Assembly (NCBI GenBank): GCA_964035545.1 | Contig: OZ037772.1 | Span: 1,575,001-1,639,000, forward strand | From: Bugula neritina | Lineage: Eukaryota > Bryozoa > Gymnolaemata > Cheilostomatida > Bugulidae | Length of the DNA: 64,000 nt | Direction of reading: 5' to 3' | Shown: positions 47,999 through 60,735 of the stretch, piece by piece | How positions within the stretch are numbered: the stretch's first letter is position 1 | Layout: every line of letters begins with the position of its first letter | The notes under the pieces: model-generated | The model's database searches: none | Seen by the model: the letters and a program-made list of their open reading frames with translations, nothing else | What the model was told of the DNA's origin: nothing | Translations under genes and position numbers: made by a program

Positions 47999-50900
47999 AT
48001 GGCTTCAAATATTGGTTCAGTTGGCGAGTTTGATGTCAGTAAACCCAAAGATTGGTCTACATGGAAACTGAGATTCAAGGCATGGCTGGCTGTCAACAAG
48101 ATTGATAATGACGATAAAATTAATGCTCTGTTGGCTGTAGCAGGTGGTGACATGGTAGACCTTCTGGTGAGTTTATGTCATCCTGCAGATGTTACTACTA
48201 AAGACTTTGATGTATTAATGAAATTGATCGACGATCATTATGGAGCAGGCAGGAATGAAATTGCTGAAAGCTACATGTTTGACTGCAGATCGCAAAATGA
48301 CACTGAGTCGGTAGCAGATTATGTGGTAGCTCTAAGAAAGCTATCTGTGTATTGTAATTTTGGAAGCCAGTGGGAACAAAGAATGCGTAATAGACTTGTG
48401 TCTGGTGTTAAGAATGATAAAATAAGAACTAGATTGTTATCTGAGGGCGCTAAATTAACATGGGAGAGAGCAGTAGAAATTGCAATCACAGCTGATGTAC
48501 AAAATAATTACACTGACACGAGTAGAGCAGCAAAAGTTGGCAATGGTGGTATGAGCGTACAGAGGATTGGCAATGACCGTAACAGGGGCAGTGTCATGAC
48601 AAGGTCAAGGCCAAATTTCAAGTGTTTTAGGTGTTTGGGCACCAATCATCAGTCACATCAATGTAAGTTCAAGGACTCGAATTGCCATCATTGCAATATG
48701 AAGGGGCATATTAAAAGAGCTTGTAGGCAACTACAAAAAGTGCAGGGAGTAGAAGAAGATCGCCAACAGCTGATGCCAACACCACAAAGCCAAAGCAGGG
48801 CGCCTAGTGCTAGCGGATATCCTTCCACACTTGATCAATATTACGCTAACCAGAACAGGAGAGACTCTGAGCAGCTTAACTCTCAATGCTTTTCATCAAA
48901 TCCAAATAATGACTGCCTGTCAGTACGATGTGTTTCAGGACCGCACAATCAACAGATTACGGTGAATGTTGACATTGAGGGCGTGACAATGGCCATGGAA
49001 GTTGATACTGGTTCCTGCATTACGTTAATTACTAGTGCAGACTATGATAGATATTTTTCCAGAATACCTTTAAAACCTTGTGGTCTTACATTTAGGAGCG
49101 CGTCTGGTGACAGCGTCGCGATTTTGGGAAAATTTGAGGTACGCGCACAATATGGCGACCAGGTACATAGACTATGTTTGCGAGTAGCGCGTGGTCACTC
49201 TAGGTTGTTAGGTAGAGATTGGTTAAGTGTGATTCGTTTAAAGTGGGCTGAAATCGGAGCCCAACTACATGGTAACAAAATGGTTAATGGTATTAATTTT
49301 GACAGGATTCAGGCCATTAAGCAATTAAAGCAAAAGCACACTGAAGTGTTCAAGAAAGAGCTAGGTACCCTGAAAGGTATACAGGCAAGGCTCAGGCTGA
49401 AAGAAAGGACCATCCCTAAGACCACTAAGCCATATAGAGTCCCATTAGCTATGAGGACCAAGGTTGAAAGTGAGTATGAGAGACTAGAATCACTAGGTAT
49501 CCTTGAAAAGGTAAGTGCATCTGAGTGGTCAACAGGTGTAGTGGCAGTACCCAAACCTGATGGCTCAGTAAGGATATGTGGTAACTACAAAACCACGGTA
49601 AACCCAGCATTAATGCCTGTAGCACCTCCTCAAATAAATGTTGACGGCATTCTGGCAAACCTGAATGTAGATGGTAAGTCGAAATATTTTACCACACTAG
49701 ATCTGGCGCAGGCCTACAACCAGATGATTGTCAGTAAGGAATCCAGACCACTTTTGGCTCTAGCTACGCACAAGGGTTTGTATGCCTACACCAGATTAGC
49801 TTTTGGGATCAGTGTGGCACCAGCCTTGTGGCAAAATGCTATGGAACAAGTTCTGATGGGTATTGAGAGGGTACAGGTATACTATGATGACATCTTAATA
49901 GCTGGAAGAACAGAGGAGGAGCATGTCAAACTTCTAGATCAGGTAATGACTAGATTGGAGGAGTATGGCCTGCGACTAAATGAGCAGAAATGTATGTTCT
50001 TTAGAGAGTCAGTAGAGTACCTAGGTATGGTCATTGATCAGAATGGAATCGCACCGATCCCCAGTAAGATAGAGAAAGTTGTGAGCACTCCAAAGCCTAA
50101 AGATGTAACACAATTGAGATCTTATGTGAGTATGCTTAGCTACTACCGTAGATATCTAAAAAATCTGGCACAAGAAATAGCCCCACTGACCAACATGCTT
50201 GCAGGTAAGAAAACACAGCTAGATTGGAGTAAAGAGGCTGAGGAGGCTTTCGCAAGATCTAAAAGCATGCTAAAGAGCTCCGGACTTCTCATTCACTTTG
50301 ACCCTAAGCTGAAAACCAGGGTAACCTGTGATGCCTCAAGAGATGGCATAGCAGCAATATTGTCCCACATTGGAGAGGACGGGCAAGATCGACTAGTGCA
50401 ATTTTCTTCAAGAGCTCTAACACCGACGGAGAGACTCTACCGACAACTAGAGAGAGAAGCTCTAGCAATTGTTTATGGGTTAGAAAAGTTCTACTACTAT
50501 ATCTATGGGAGACGCTTTACCCTAGTGACTGATAACCAGCCACTAACATGGATTTTCCATCCGAACAAGAGTCTACCTATAATGACAGCGGAGAAGATCC
50601 AAAGATGGGCCCTATATGTAAGTCAGTTTGACTATGAAATTGAGTTCAAGCGAGGCCAAGACAACAATGCTGATTACTTCTCAAGGATGCCGGTGGACCC
50701 AGCGCCCGTGGATAATGTAAACATTTCAGAGGTAGGGTATGTGTTTAGCGTGACTGAAGAGGTGTTGCCAGTCACAGCAGAGGTCATTGCAAAGTATACT
50801 TTGAGTGACCCTACATTGCTTGGTGTAATGAAATATTCTAGAGTTGGATGGCCGAAGCACTTGAAAGGAGATGAGGAATTCCTTAGACCATACTATGCTA

Positions 50901-52153
50901 GAAGAGATGAGATTGGAGTTGAAAGAGTTTGCATCCTGATGGGGTTGCGCCTAGTTATACCTGAGCAACTACGCAAGCAAATTTTGGTGGAGATTCACAC
51001 AGGTCATCAAGGGATAGTCAAGTCTAAGGCTATCGCAAGAAGCTACGTATGGTGGCCGGGACTGGATAAGGACATCGAGGAAGTTTGTAAAACATGTGAA
51101 GCATGTCAGAAAGACAAACCCAACCCCCCAATAGCAGGAACGCACCCTTGGATCCCTGCTCAAAAACCTTGGGAGAGGATTCATGTAGATTACGCGGGAC
51201 CAGTAGAAGGACACATGTTTTTGATTGTGGTAGACGCATATGCCAAATGGCCAGAAATTCTTATGACATCTACATCGACAACATCGGTGACATGCCACGC
51301 GTTGAGGGGGCTGTTTGCGAGACATGGCTTGCCAAATGTTTTGGTACCAGACAATGGACCATGTTTCACATCAGCAGACTTTAAGGAGTTCACTCAAAGT
51401 TATGGGATAATCCATAAGTTCTCCCCGCCCTATCACCCCGTCACCAATGGCCAGGCAGAGCGCTTTGTACGCTCATTTAAGGAAGGTATGAAGAAAGGAA
51501 GGGGCGCAATACAAGTAAAACTCGACAAATGGCTACTGGCATATTGAACTGCTCCTCATAGTGTGACAGGCATTTCACCAGCTAGCAGATTCCTGGGACG
51601 GACACTGAAAACAAGGCTGGATTTGCTGTTTCCTAGTCAAAACGCTGAAAGGTCTAGATTTACTGAGTTGAAAACTAGGCAGTTTGAGGTAGGTGATTTA
51701 GTGTGGGCAAGGGATTATATGTCCTCTGACTTCTGGAGAAAAGGTAAGGTAGTTGAGGTAACGGGACCGCTAACATACGTAGTACAAGTTCAAGGGAAAG
51801 GTGAGTGGAGAAGGCATATTGACCAAATGCGTCTAAGAGTGGAGAGTCGTGACTCAGTGTTAAATGGTCAAGGCACAGGTATGCGTAGGTGGCCAACACA
51901 AAATGTAACACCATATACCAAAATCTACCCAAATCAGGAAAGTAATAATGACCCTGATGAACTCGCGAGTGACCACGCAGGCTCGGCTAGACATCAGCCA
52001 TTTGCAGAGGGGGGCGATAACACTTTGGGTAATGGAAACGACCCGGTTGTGCCTCAGGCGTCGTCGGCATCGAGCGCAGCACTGTCACCAGACGCGATTC
52101 CAGTCCGCCGGTCCTCACGGATCAAGAAAGCACCTGTTAGATTGAATTTGTAA
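47999..52153 (+). CDS. gypsy Gag-Pol polyprotein, one in-frame TGA
   Basis: Starts at the ATG at 47999 (MASNIGSVGEF), preceded only by non-ATG codons. A single frame runs to TAA at 52151. Order: Gag (to about residue 205), zinc knuckles CFRCLGTNHQSHQC and CHHCNMKGHIKRAC, protease MEVDTGSCITLI, reverse transcriptase (LDLAQAYNQM, VYYDDILIAG), RNase H (TCDASRDGIAAIL, LVTDNQPLTW), integrase zinc domain (HTGHQGIVKSKA, CKTCEACQ) and catalytic core (HVDYAGP, VPDNGPCFTS, NGQAERFVRSFKEG). It ends with a chromatin-facing C-terminus carrying VGDLVWARDY and SSRIKKAPVRLNL. TGA at 51545-51547 falls inside the integrase (LAY-stop-TAPHSVTG) where the family has Arg, consistent with a CGA to TGA change. Gag and Pol share a frame with no shift site. 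Confidence 0.95.
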
Positions 52154-52362
52154 CTTTTTTGTATTATTGTAATTGTGTTTCAATTATAACATTCTTTACC
52201 AAGTTTAGTATATCTGTTTTCCATACAGTAGCAGTATCTTTATGTAATGGTTTTACAGTACAATGCGACCTAACATTTGTTAATTATAATTACAGCTTTT
52301 TATGTTTTGTTTATTTTGCTTTGAACGTCAATGTGGAAGTTCTTCTTTAGAAACCGGAGAGT

Positions 52363-52550
52363 TGTTATGTTTATAGAATTGTATACTAGAGTTATGTCCC
52401 CTATTGTAGTTCGTATTTTGAAATTATCATCGTTTGTGTATGACGTCATTATGATGAGTCGCCATTACTACTCTATCGGAATATTAATAGCATGTTTAAC
52501 TGAATTCATTAAATATCAATAAAAGTTATAAAACTAGATTGAACACAACA
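52363..52550 (+). repeat. gypsy 3' LTR
   Basis: 188 bp, three differences from the 5' LTR. Confidence 0.95.
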
Positions 52551-52599
52551 ATATTAATAATTGAACTGCTCTGTGTTTTTTACATGCACAATATAATAA

Positions 52600-52905
52600 T
52601 CAAATATACTAGAACAAATATAGACTTCTATTGTATATTATGCCTATCATTCATAAATTGCACTTTTAGAAAGAGGGGAACTTAATAGTAAACAGTTATG
52701 GAAGTGGAGATGGTGGTATGAAGAAGGTTTGGAACCACTGAGCTAGAAGAATGTACTAGAACAAATACAGACCTATACTGTGTAATATCATGTTCATAAT
52801 ATATATAAATTGTACTTTTAGAAAGAGGGGAACTTAATAGTAAACAGTTATGGAAGGGGAGATGATATGGTATGAAAAAGGTTAGGAACCACTGAGCTAG
52901 AGGAA
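52600..52905 (-). mobile_element. two tandem MITE ends (CAGTGGTTCC family)
   Basis: Two similar blocks (52607-52741 and 52745-52903), each ending GGAACCACTGAGCTAG. On the minus strand each starts CAGTGGTTCC followed by CATACCA and ACTGTTTACTATTAAG, the left end of the family at 58781. Confidence 0.65.
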
Positions 52906-53280
52906 CCACCATACCTCTACCATAGCATCACATCCCTCTGCCATCTTGATTGCAGCCTGCCAGTTAAGAAAATTCAGGATTAATCAGATGTTCAGTGATG
53001 TCGCTGAATATGCTAGTACTAAACAGCTCAACTCAAACATAATAAAAATATTTTACATAATGAAAGTACAAACAAAAAGATGCAAGTGCTAGCTGACACT
53101 GAAGACTACTAATAAGAGACAAAGTCCTTGTAAATATTTTGCTACTAAAAAGGACATAGATGTTATCGGTATTTTTGTAATTTGAAAATATACAGGACTA
53201 GGATTAAACATTCTAAAATAGCTCAATTGAAAAACATGCACACCTGGTGCCCTGGATAATTTTTTAGATTTCAACCTAAG

Positions 53281-55518
53281 AGTTGTCTCTCTTCGACGCT
53301 AAAATATAGCGCTCCGCTCAATAAATGCAACATTTCTTTCACGTGATTATTATAGAGTAGTTGAGTGACGTGTAATAATCCTTCTGCGCGCAGAACTTCC
53401 TCGTTATTTTGGTTTTATACATATTGTGCCTTTTCTCAGTTACTACTTACTAGTTACCATGTTTCTTACCAGTTTACAGACTGACACTATTGACTCTCGT
53501 GAGGTGAGAACAGTTTGAGTCATCTCATCATTTCTCAAATTAATCAGGTACCCGTACTTTGATACTTGCAGTTAGATTTACTATTTTAGTATTTACTATT
53601 TACTATTTAGTATTTTACTATTTTAATTCTAGATTTACTTTTACTTTTAGTTTTAGTTTTACTTTTAGCCTTTAGGCTTTAGGTTTAAGTCTAGGCTTAT
53701 AACTTATATAATACCAATATAAGATCAAGCTTGAGACTAAGTTATATTTAAATTATAAGTTATATAAATTAAAATTCTTACAGTTATTGTTAATGTTATA
53801 ATAATAATATTAATTAAATATAATTATTTCTCTTTGAGTCTTTGATTTGAAATTTACAATAGACATAGTAATACCATAGCCCATAGGCATATGATCTATA
53901 ATTAATTAATTATAATGATTTATCGAATAATATAAATATGAATATCGTATTAATGATATTAAATTTATTATTATTATAAAAAATTTAATCGACTTCAGGT
54001 TTAGGTTCAAGTTTTAATACTGAAAAATTGATCTACTAGTAGTAGTACTAGTATTACTACTAGTACTACTACGTCTACAGTAGTAGTAGTGGTAGTAGCC
54101 TATGATTACAGATTACTATTACGTACTACAAGTATTAGTCTATTCGTTATACATGTACTATTAGATTACTCTTAGTATTGCTATTCGATTTACTGTTGGT
54201 ATAACTATATAGGAATTAAGACTTAGTATTTCAGTTTCGCACTATTTTGTTTATATAAATATTTGTATTAACTTCAAGTATTACTATTAGTAATCACAAT
54301 TAGTATTGATATTGCATCTCCTATTAGGATTACTGCTATTAATATTAGTATTGTTGTATGAGTAATTACTAATTAGTATTAGTAATTTTTACTCATTGCA
54401 TTACATTTACTATAAGTATAACTATAAAGTGTAAGTTACTATTATTGCTCTACTATAACTATCAGTATTAGATTTAGTGTTGCAGTTGGTTTTACTGCCA
54501 GGTCCCCTACCATCATTAAATTTATACATAATGATAATCTTGGTGATTATCACCCAATATTGACTCATATGACTAGGTTAGCCATATTTATATGATCTAC
54601 TATTGTTGTAAACATAAAAATATGAGGTTAGTGTTAATAAATCATTTGCTAGGTAAGAGTGTAGAATAAATAATTGGCTAGAGATGAGTGTAGAAGCTGC
54701 CAACTCATGAAACAACTACACCTGACCTAACAGAAGCACAAACATGTTAAATTAGTATGTTTCACACCTCCATAGTTTCTATTAAATGATTTAATAGCAA
54801 ACTAGCGGTTGATGGCTTTTTCCCTGGCTGGTGGAAGAGTGAATCTAAGTAACATATTAAATCATGCATCACCAACACTGCAGAAATGTTGAAATGAATT
54901 TTGTCATTTAGGTTATGGAGAAAACAAAGTATTTTCAACACCCAGCACAAAATATTTCATGAAACTATGTTTTCTCCCACTGCTATGTTTCCCCCTATTT
55001 TGTGTCTTAGCGTGAGCCCACGCAATGTATCTAGCCCAAAAATGGCTGATATCTTTGAATGAGAGGATAAGCAGCTGAGCCCAATTGTGCTGTTTGTTCA
55101 TAAAAGTAATACATAACTCACTGGTATTCATGTTTCACTTCTCCTCTATATATTAGAAACACTTGGTTAGTGATGTTCAATAGAAGTAGAATAATAGTGT
55201 TCACTGGAGCACACAGCATTGCTTCATATTTATTGTATAAGGAGTTTGAGTCACTAGCAAAAACCTATTCAGTGATTACAATGGAAACAATACAGCCTTT
55301 GTTAGAGAGTTAAAGCTGTGAGCTCAGCATGTTGTAGCTGGCTATCATGTATACCAGTTTTATTAACTGCCTTTGTTTAACATTATTTTTCACTTTATTT
55401 TGTATGGTTTGTTGTTAATGGTTGAGTCTTTGATTTGGAAACCTTCACAGATGTAGTGTGAAATGTTATGCTAAGAGTATGTGTATCTTTTACAGGATTT
55501 CCTTATCATATAACCAAG
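53281..55518 (+). promoter_or_regulatory. 5' region of the TRIM gene, with a possible non-coding first exon
   Basis: At 53459-53503 an ATG exon-like stretch (MFLTSLQTDTIDSRE) ends at GAG|GTGAGA. Spliced to the acceptor CTTTTACAG at 55498, the frame would stop at once (TAA before the RING ATG), so it would act as a 5' untranslated exon with a short upstream frame. From 53560 to 54500 the DNA is a TTTAGT/TATTAG simple-sequence mixture. Nothing else recognised. Confidence 0.3.
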
Positions 55519-58500
55519 ATGGCAGAATCCAGAGTTGTGAAAAAGAGACTAAACAATTCGTATCGCTGTGGGTACTGCTCGCAGTACTTCAACAAACTTG
55601 AAGATCCCAGAACTCTGCCCTGTCTCCATGTCTACTGCATGAGATGTTTGAAGACTGACATCGGTGGTAGGAAGGATCATATCAAATGTGCTTATTGTAG
55701 GTGAGTTACAGTACATAACACAATATATCATGTCATAGGCTTGCGTATGATTTTCTCACTATCATCTAGGAGTTGTCTGATCTGTGTCTATGAAAAGCAA
55801 ACAATACTGTATATTCTATGTGAACTCTGGTTACTAACTTGTGGAGTGTGTGGATACCTTTTCATCAGGTAGAGAAAGTAACTGTTATGTAGATTGCACC
55901 ATCAGCTGTCCTCTCTTGTTGAATTGTGGTGCTGTTGGATGCCATGGGATTGGGGTTGTCTCCTCATTATATTACTTTGTTCTCATACAGTACAAGACTT
56001 GATAGACCAACCTTTTTCATACCATTCCCACTTTCATACATGTTTACTATTAAGTCCCCTCCCTTTTGTCAATCTGAAATTTTTATGACGGACATGATGA
56101 TAATATAAATTACAATGCAATATTTTTTCTCTTACATTTGAATATAATATAATTATTTCTAATAATTATATTATGCATGTGTAAAACACAGAGCAGTTCA
56201 ATTAATGATATTATGGCTGCAGCTGATGACATTGTGTCAGCTTGCTTTCAAACCTCCCACCCCAACCCTTAAACCCCAACCCCAATATTGTAATTAAAAC
56301 ACATTCATGTAGAAGTAGACTGAGATGACAGAATTGGTTAAATAGATAAGCTAAGATGAATGCTTATAGATATACATGTGCATGTAACTTGCAAGAGCTC
56401 AAAAGTCTTTAACAAACTGCTTGAAATTTTTTAATCGAAATCCCAGCTCCCCCTAAAAAGCCCAAGTTTCCTCCTATAGGGGGATTCTCCCAGCTTGGGA
56501 ACCACTGTGTTGGATTGACTTGTGTTTACTATCTCCTTTCCTGTGATTAGAAACATGTATGATGTTCTCATGGCAACACAGTTGCTGTGGCACAAAGTAC
56601 AGTTTACTAGTATGTAGTGATTGTGTAGTGAGAGTGGAGTGTCTGGTTATTGTCCATGGTTATATGTAATCTGTAAGGAATAGAATTATATTATTTTAAT
56701 ATAATGTTGAGAGAGGTACTTTTATAATGGCAGTTTGCTCAATAGCTTTAGTTCTAATGCGATAGACTCATAGCTCTGGAGTCTAGCAGCTGCTACTATT
56801 ACCACCAGCTGTTCAAAATTCGGCCAACATCCGGGCTGCCAAAGTGTAATAGCCATTGACATTAAGGCCAAGCAGTCACTGGGAAATTATTTGACTAAAG
56901 AGCAGGTCTTATGACAATTAGTAGTCAGCCCCTTAGACAGGAATCAGTGATTCTGTGACCTATTTAGTTAAATCCAATGCTGACCTTTTGATTGATTATT
57001 AGATAGCCATCACAATTTTATTTGGTACAATATAATATTATGGGGTGCCAATCAGTGTCTAATATTCACTGCGTTTCCATTATCGCATTATGCGAATGGA
57101 TTTTTTCATTCGCCTAATGGAAACAGTTACATCGGATGAAACCGCAACTATAAGGTAATGCAAACCACAAACCACAAATAATCCGTACGAAGCATTCATT
57201 CGCATTATGGCAGTCATGGAAACGCAGTGATAATCTGTGAATTGAGTCATGAATAGTGTTGAGGATTTGGGCCTATATTATGCCACCCCCCCCTCTCTGA
57301 CTTAGACTGAGACCCAACCTGCTGCACATACATAGCAGTACTACACTGAAGATAGTTAACATGTGTATGTGTCATCCTACTAGTAATGGATTACTAACTA
57401 CAACTTATCCTACGACTCCCTCTTTTTATGCTAGCTGCACGAGATAGGCAACTCACAAGTGACACGCACTCACAGTGCACTAGCTCTTGACACATTGCCA
57501 AGGATGATGAAATGACATTTTCGCGCCACTCCTAGCAGTTAGAGTGGCAGGGAATAGTTGTAGTATGTTGTAGTATTGGCTCCTCAGAATTCACCCCTCA
57601 GTAATTAGTTGCATTGCACAAATTTGCAACAATAGTGAATAATTATTGACAATATTGCCTCCACTCAGTAGTTAACTAGTAATTTGTCTTGTCATTTTAC
57701 AATACAAGTTACAGTTGAGTCTATTTGTTGAGTAGCAGTTCTTTGTCATGAGTGACTATTTTACAGCATATTAAGTACATAATATAGTCAAGTGTGTTTG
57801 TGTGATAGCCTGTGGTCTATATAATGAATGTGTGTTGATGAGTGATGAGTATTTATATGAGTATTTGTCAAGGACATAGCTGTGTGTGTGGATGGAGTAT
57901 TTCATTACTTGAGATATACTAAACACAGCTAACACAGGTAACATACTGATTGCTATATATTGTAGGAAAGATCACTATGACATAACAGATCCCACAACAC
58001 TACCAGTAGCTCAGCATGGAGACCCCTTAGAATACAAGTCTCCACCCAAACCTGCACCCATTCACTGCGATGTGTGTAAAGGTGGAACACAAGCTGCTGT
58101 GTTCTGTGTCGACAGTCAAAAAAAGTTGTGTCAGCAGCATCAAGAAGTGAGTCCTTCTTATGTCATTTCTCAAGATGAGTTACTAAACCAGTTCTGTGTT
58201 GTGTGTAGAATATTATTGAAAAGAAATGTTGAGTCTGTGTGACTTTTTATACTAAACTCACAGTTTCACAGTGCAGTGAGTCAACTATGACAGACTTGTT
58301 GGTGAAAATACAACCAACTAAACTTTTATTATACAGAATCACAGAGAGCTGATGGGAGATAGACATCAGTTTATTGACATTGAGGTCTACAGAGCTTCTC
58401 CCCAAAGATATACTATAGCTGAATGTGAACATCATAAACAGGAACAGCTGACAGAAGTGTGTTCCAAGTGTCACCAGATATTCTGTATGAGATGTGATAT

Positions 58501-59877
58501 GAGGACTGGCTGTAAGGATAAGACAGGTATTTACTTGCTGTTTCTATTTCTGTAGAAAGAAACTGAGGAATATTACAAGAACCTGTTATTTATTATTTTA
58601 TTATTAAAGTGAGTTATGTAGCAGTAAAAGAGGAAGTAAGTTTGTCAGCATTAAGGTTTGTGTGAGACAGAAGTGGATAGTGCAGGAGTTTATATTTTCA
58701 CTGTTATGTTGAATATTTAGTATATTTCATCCTTCAAGTGTCTGTTTCCTTGATAAGATGGTATAGGCATAGCTTTAACTCAGTGGTGTCCCACCTTTTT
58801 CATACCATCCCCCTTTTTATAAATATTTTCTTTTAAGTTTCCCCTTTTAAAAAATTGTAATTTCATTTATAAAGAAAATCTGGGACGGCTTGTTTTCCTA
58901 ATAATTCATTGAGTGTAGAAAAAAGCACTTTGTATTTAACATGAACCAGTGTCTGCCACAACTTCAGTTCAGCTTTGAAAGCAGTGAGTTGATGATTATG
59001 CTTCTTTATTTTAGGTTCAGATTTTTTAGTACAGCAAATATATCTACTGGGTATGAAGTAAATAGTTTATAGAGGTCAGTTCGACTGACTGCAAAAACTT
59101 GCTGTTAGTTTTCTACTTTCAAGAAACTTGTTAACCTCCATTCGCAGCTAGGGTAAAGTGAATATTAGACACATGAATGTAGAAGTAAACTTAGATTGTA
59201 AAATGTAGTGTGGATAAATAAATGAACTACATAAAATGAAGGAGTTGTAGTTATACATATACAGTACATGTAAACTTGAAACCAAGGCAACAGCTCAAAG
59301 AGCTGGTAACAAACTGTGTGAAACGAAACCCCCTAAAAAGCCCACATTTCCTGCAAGGGGAATTCCTCCAAGGTTGGAGCTACTGCTTTAATTTTTTCAA
59401 TTATGTCATTCCAAGTGCAAGCAGGGAATAATGAGCTAAACATGTGACATCTTTCTAGAATGTTCCTTTGTGTGAATCACTGCTAGAGAAGGTTGAGCTA
59501 TGATTAACTCAGATAGCAATACTTGAGGCAGGGTCTAACTGTTTAGTTATTACATAGTATGTGTATAGTGATACATCATCTACCTGTAGGACTTTACAGG
59601 TAGTAGGTGTAGGATAAGTACAATGTCATATCTGAAATGCTTTTATAAATAGTGTGATTTTATGTATACAGAGGAGACAGTAGCATCCCATGACTTGGCA
59701 TCTTTGAGTGATTTGTCTTGTGAGTTACGAGAAAGTCTGACTGGTGGAATAGAGACTCTGTCTGAGAAAGTTGCAGAGCTGAATGACATCTCAAAGGATG
59801 CCTGGAAAGAACTGAGTAAAATAGAAGATGAAGTGAAGAAGATGGTTGCCAGAGTAAACTCTGTAGCTGATGCTGAG
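55519..59877 (+). CDS. TRIM-type protein: RING, B-boxes, coiled coil (3' end not found)
   Basis: Four exons join in perfect phase: 55519-55700, 57966-58146, 58337-58526, 59672-59877. The ATG is at MAESRVVKK. Exon 1 is a RING finger (CGYC, CLHVYCMRC, CAYC; C3HC4 spacing). Exon 2 has a first B-box (CDVCKGGTQAAVFC...CQQH), exon 3 a second B-box (CEHHKQEQLTEVCSKCHQIFC), and exon 4 the coiled coil (LSEKVAELNDISKDAWKELSKIEDEV). RING-B-box-coiled-coil proteins are mostly E3 ubiquitin ligases. The C-terminal domain (often NHL, filamin or B30.2) is not seen before a PIF/Harbinger element and an LTR element fill the rest of the window, so the gene continues further right or is truncated. Confidence 0.88.
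55941..56507. mobile_element. MITE in TRIM intron 1 (CAGTGGTTCCC family)
   Basis: Interior matches the family (ACCAACCTTTTTCATACCATT, TTTACTATTAAGTCCCCTCC), and the right end GCTTGGGAACCACTG is well kept. The 8-mer TGTTGGAT occurs at 55933-55940 and directly after the right end (56508-56515), as a hAT duplication would, but the first 45 bases do not look like the family's left end. Confidence 0.5.
57066..57230. mobile_element. 165-bp MITE with long inverted ends in TRIM intron 1
   Basis: TCACTGCGTTTCCAT at the left is the exact complement of ATGGAAACGCAGTGA at the right. Pairing continues with CATTATGCGAATG against CATTCGCATTATG. No coding capacity. No clear target duplication. Confidence 0.8.
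58781..59385. mobile_element. 605-bp hAT-type MITE in TRIM intron 3
   Basis: Ends CAGTGGTGTCCCACC and GGTTGGAGCTACTG are imperfect inverted repeats. Flanks CTTTAACT and CTTTAATT match at seven of eight bases. No open frame. Best-preserved member of the family also seen at 46882, 52600 and 55941. Confidence 0.75.
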
Positions 59878-60420
59878 GTATACTGACATGATGATGTCAT
59901 CTAATGTATTTCTGTTTGTCTAAAATTAGGTTTTACATCTGGTCTTTGAGTTTTAATCAGAAATGAATTTCATTTGCCACTAGAATTAACTGGCCATTAA
60001 AGCATTATCATTCTGTGTACAAGTAGCAGTAGTCATTCATCACATGTTACTCAGTGCAGAGGAACCTGTCAATACAGATGACTCACTCATCCTTCTGCAA
60101 CTGTCAGTCACTTACACAGAGAGGTTGGCTGTGTGAGTGATTGACAAGTGTCAGGAGGAGGAGACTAGTCACGTGATGGACTAGCTCTCTGCTGTGTATG
60201 GAGTGTCACGTGACTGAGTCATTGTCCACTCAGTGGGTGATCTGTCACTTTCATTTCAAGTGTAGAGGTTGTGAGGTGCAGAGGTGGTTACACTGTGTTA
60301 CTATTTATTAGATAGAAGAGATTAGAAAGAGAGCTACAAACCTGAGGCTAGAAATATATGGATATTTGAAGAGCTGCACACAGATAGTGGATAATTATAG
60401 AATAAAGCTGGCCTTGAGTA
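59878..60420. other. TRIM intron or flank, nothing recognised
   Basis: Contains two CACGTGAC-type motifs (60169 and 60207) and no exon with family signal. Confidence 0.5.
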
Positions 60421-60735
60421 AAGTTGCGTTTATACCTTCACGATTTTCGGTCAAAATTTTAATTTGGCCGGGTTGAAATTTCTCCGAGTTGCATTGCATT
60501 GTAAAAGCCACCCGTTGAAATTTTTGTACTGTGATAACTTAATCGGCCAAATTGACCAATGATGTTGCTTACATGATTACCTGCGGCGTATTCCATTTCG
60601 CAGACGTTTACATTAGTAACGGACACACCCCTTTTCTCTTTTCTACCACGGCAAGTAGCAGCACGATTTTACACTCTAACTACTATATTTTTTTAACTAA
60701 ATTTTTATTCACATATATTTATAATAATAGATAAA

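Larger units (their letters stand above)
47779..52550 (+). mobile_element. Ty3/gypsy LTR retrotransposon, 4.77 kb, near-intact
   Basis: LTRs 47779-47966 and 52363-52550 (188 bp each) start TGTTATGTTTA and end GAACACAACA. They differ at three positions, so the insertion is fairly young. The 5-bp target duplication ATATT lies at 47774-47778 and 52551-52555. The candidate primer site TGGCGACGAGGATTGG begins two bases inside the 5' LTR. One long Gag-Pol frame lies between. It does not carry the accessory gene seen in the other two gypsy-type elements. Confidence 0.96.

Noticed and set aside
49309-51393. Minus-strand and shifted frames inside the gypsy element
   Set aside because: Shadows of the Gag-Pol frame on the plus strand.
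52915-52960. Minus-strand exon-like AAIKMAEGCDAMVE with good splice sites, which could be a kinesin start
   Set aside because: Too short to assign, and no motor-domain exon follows on that strand.
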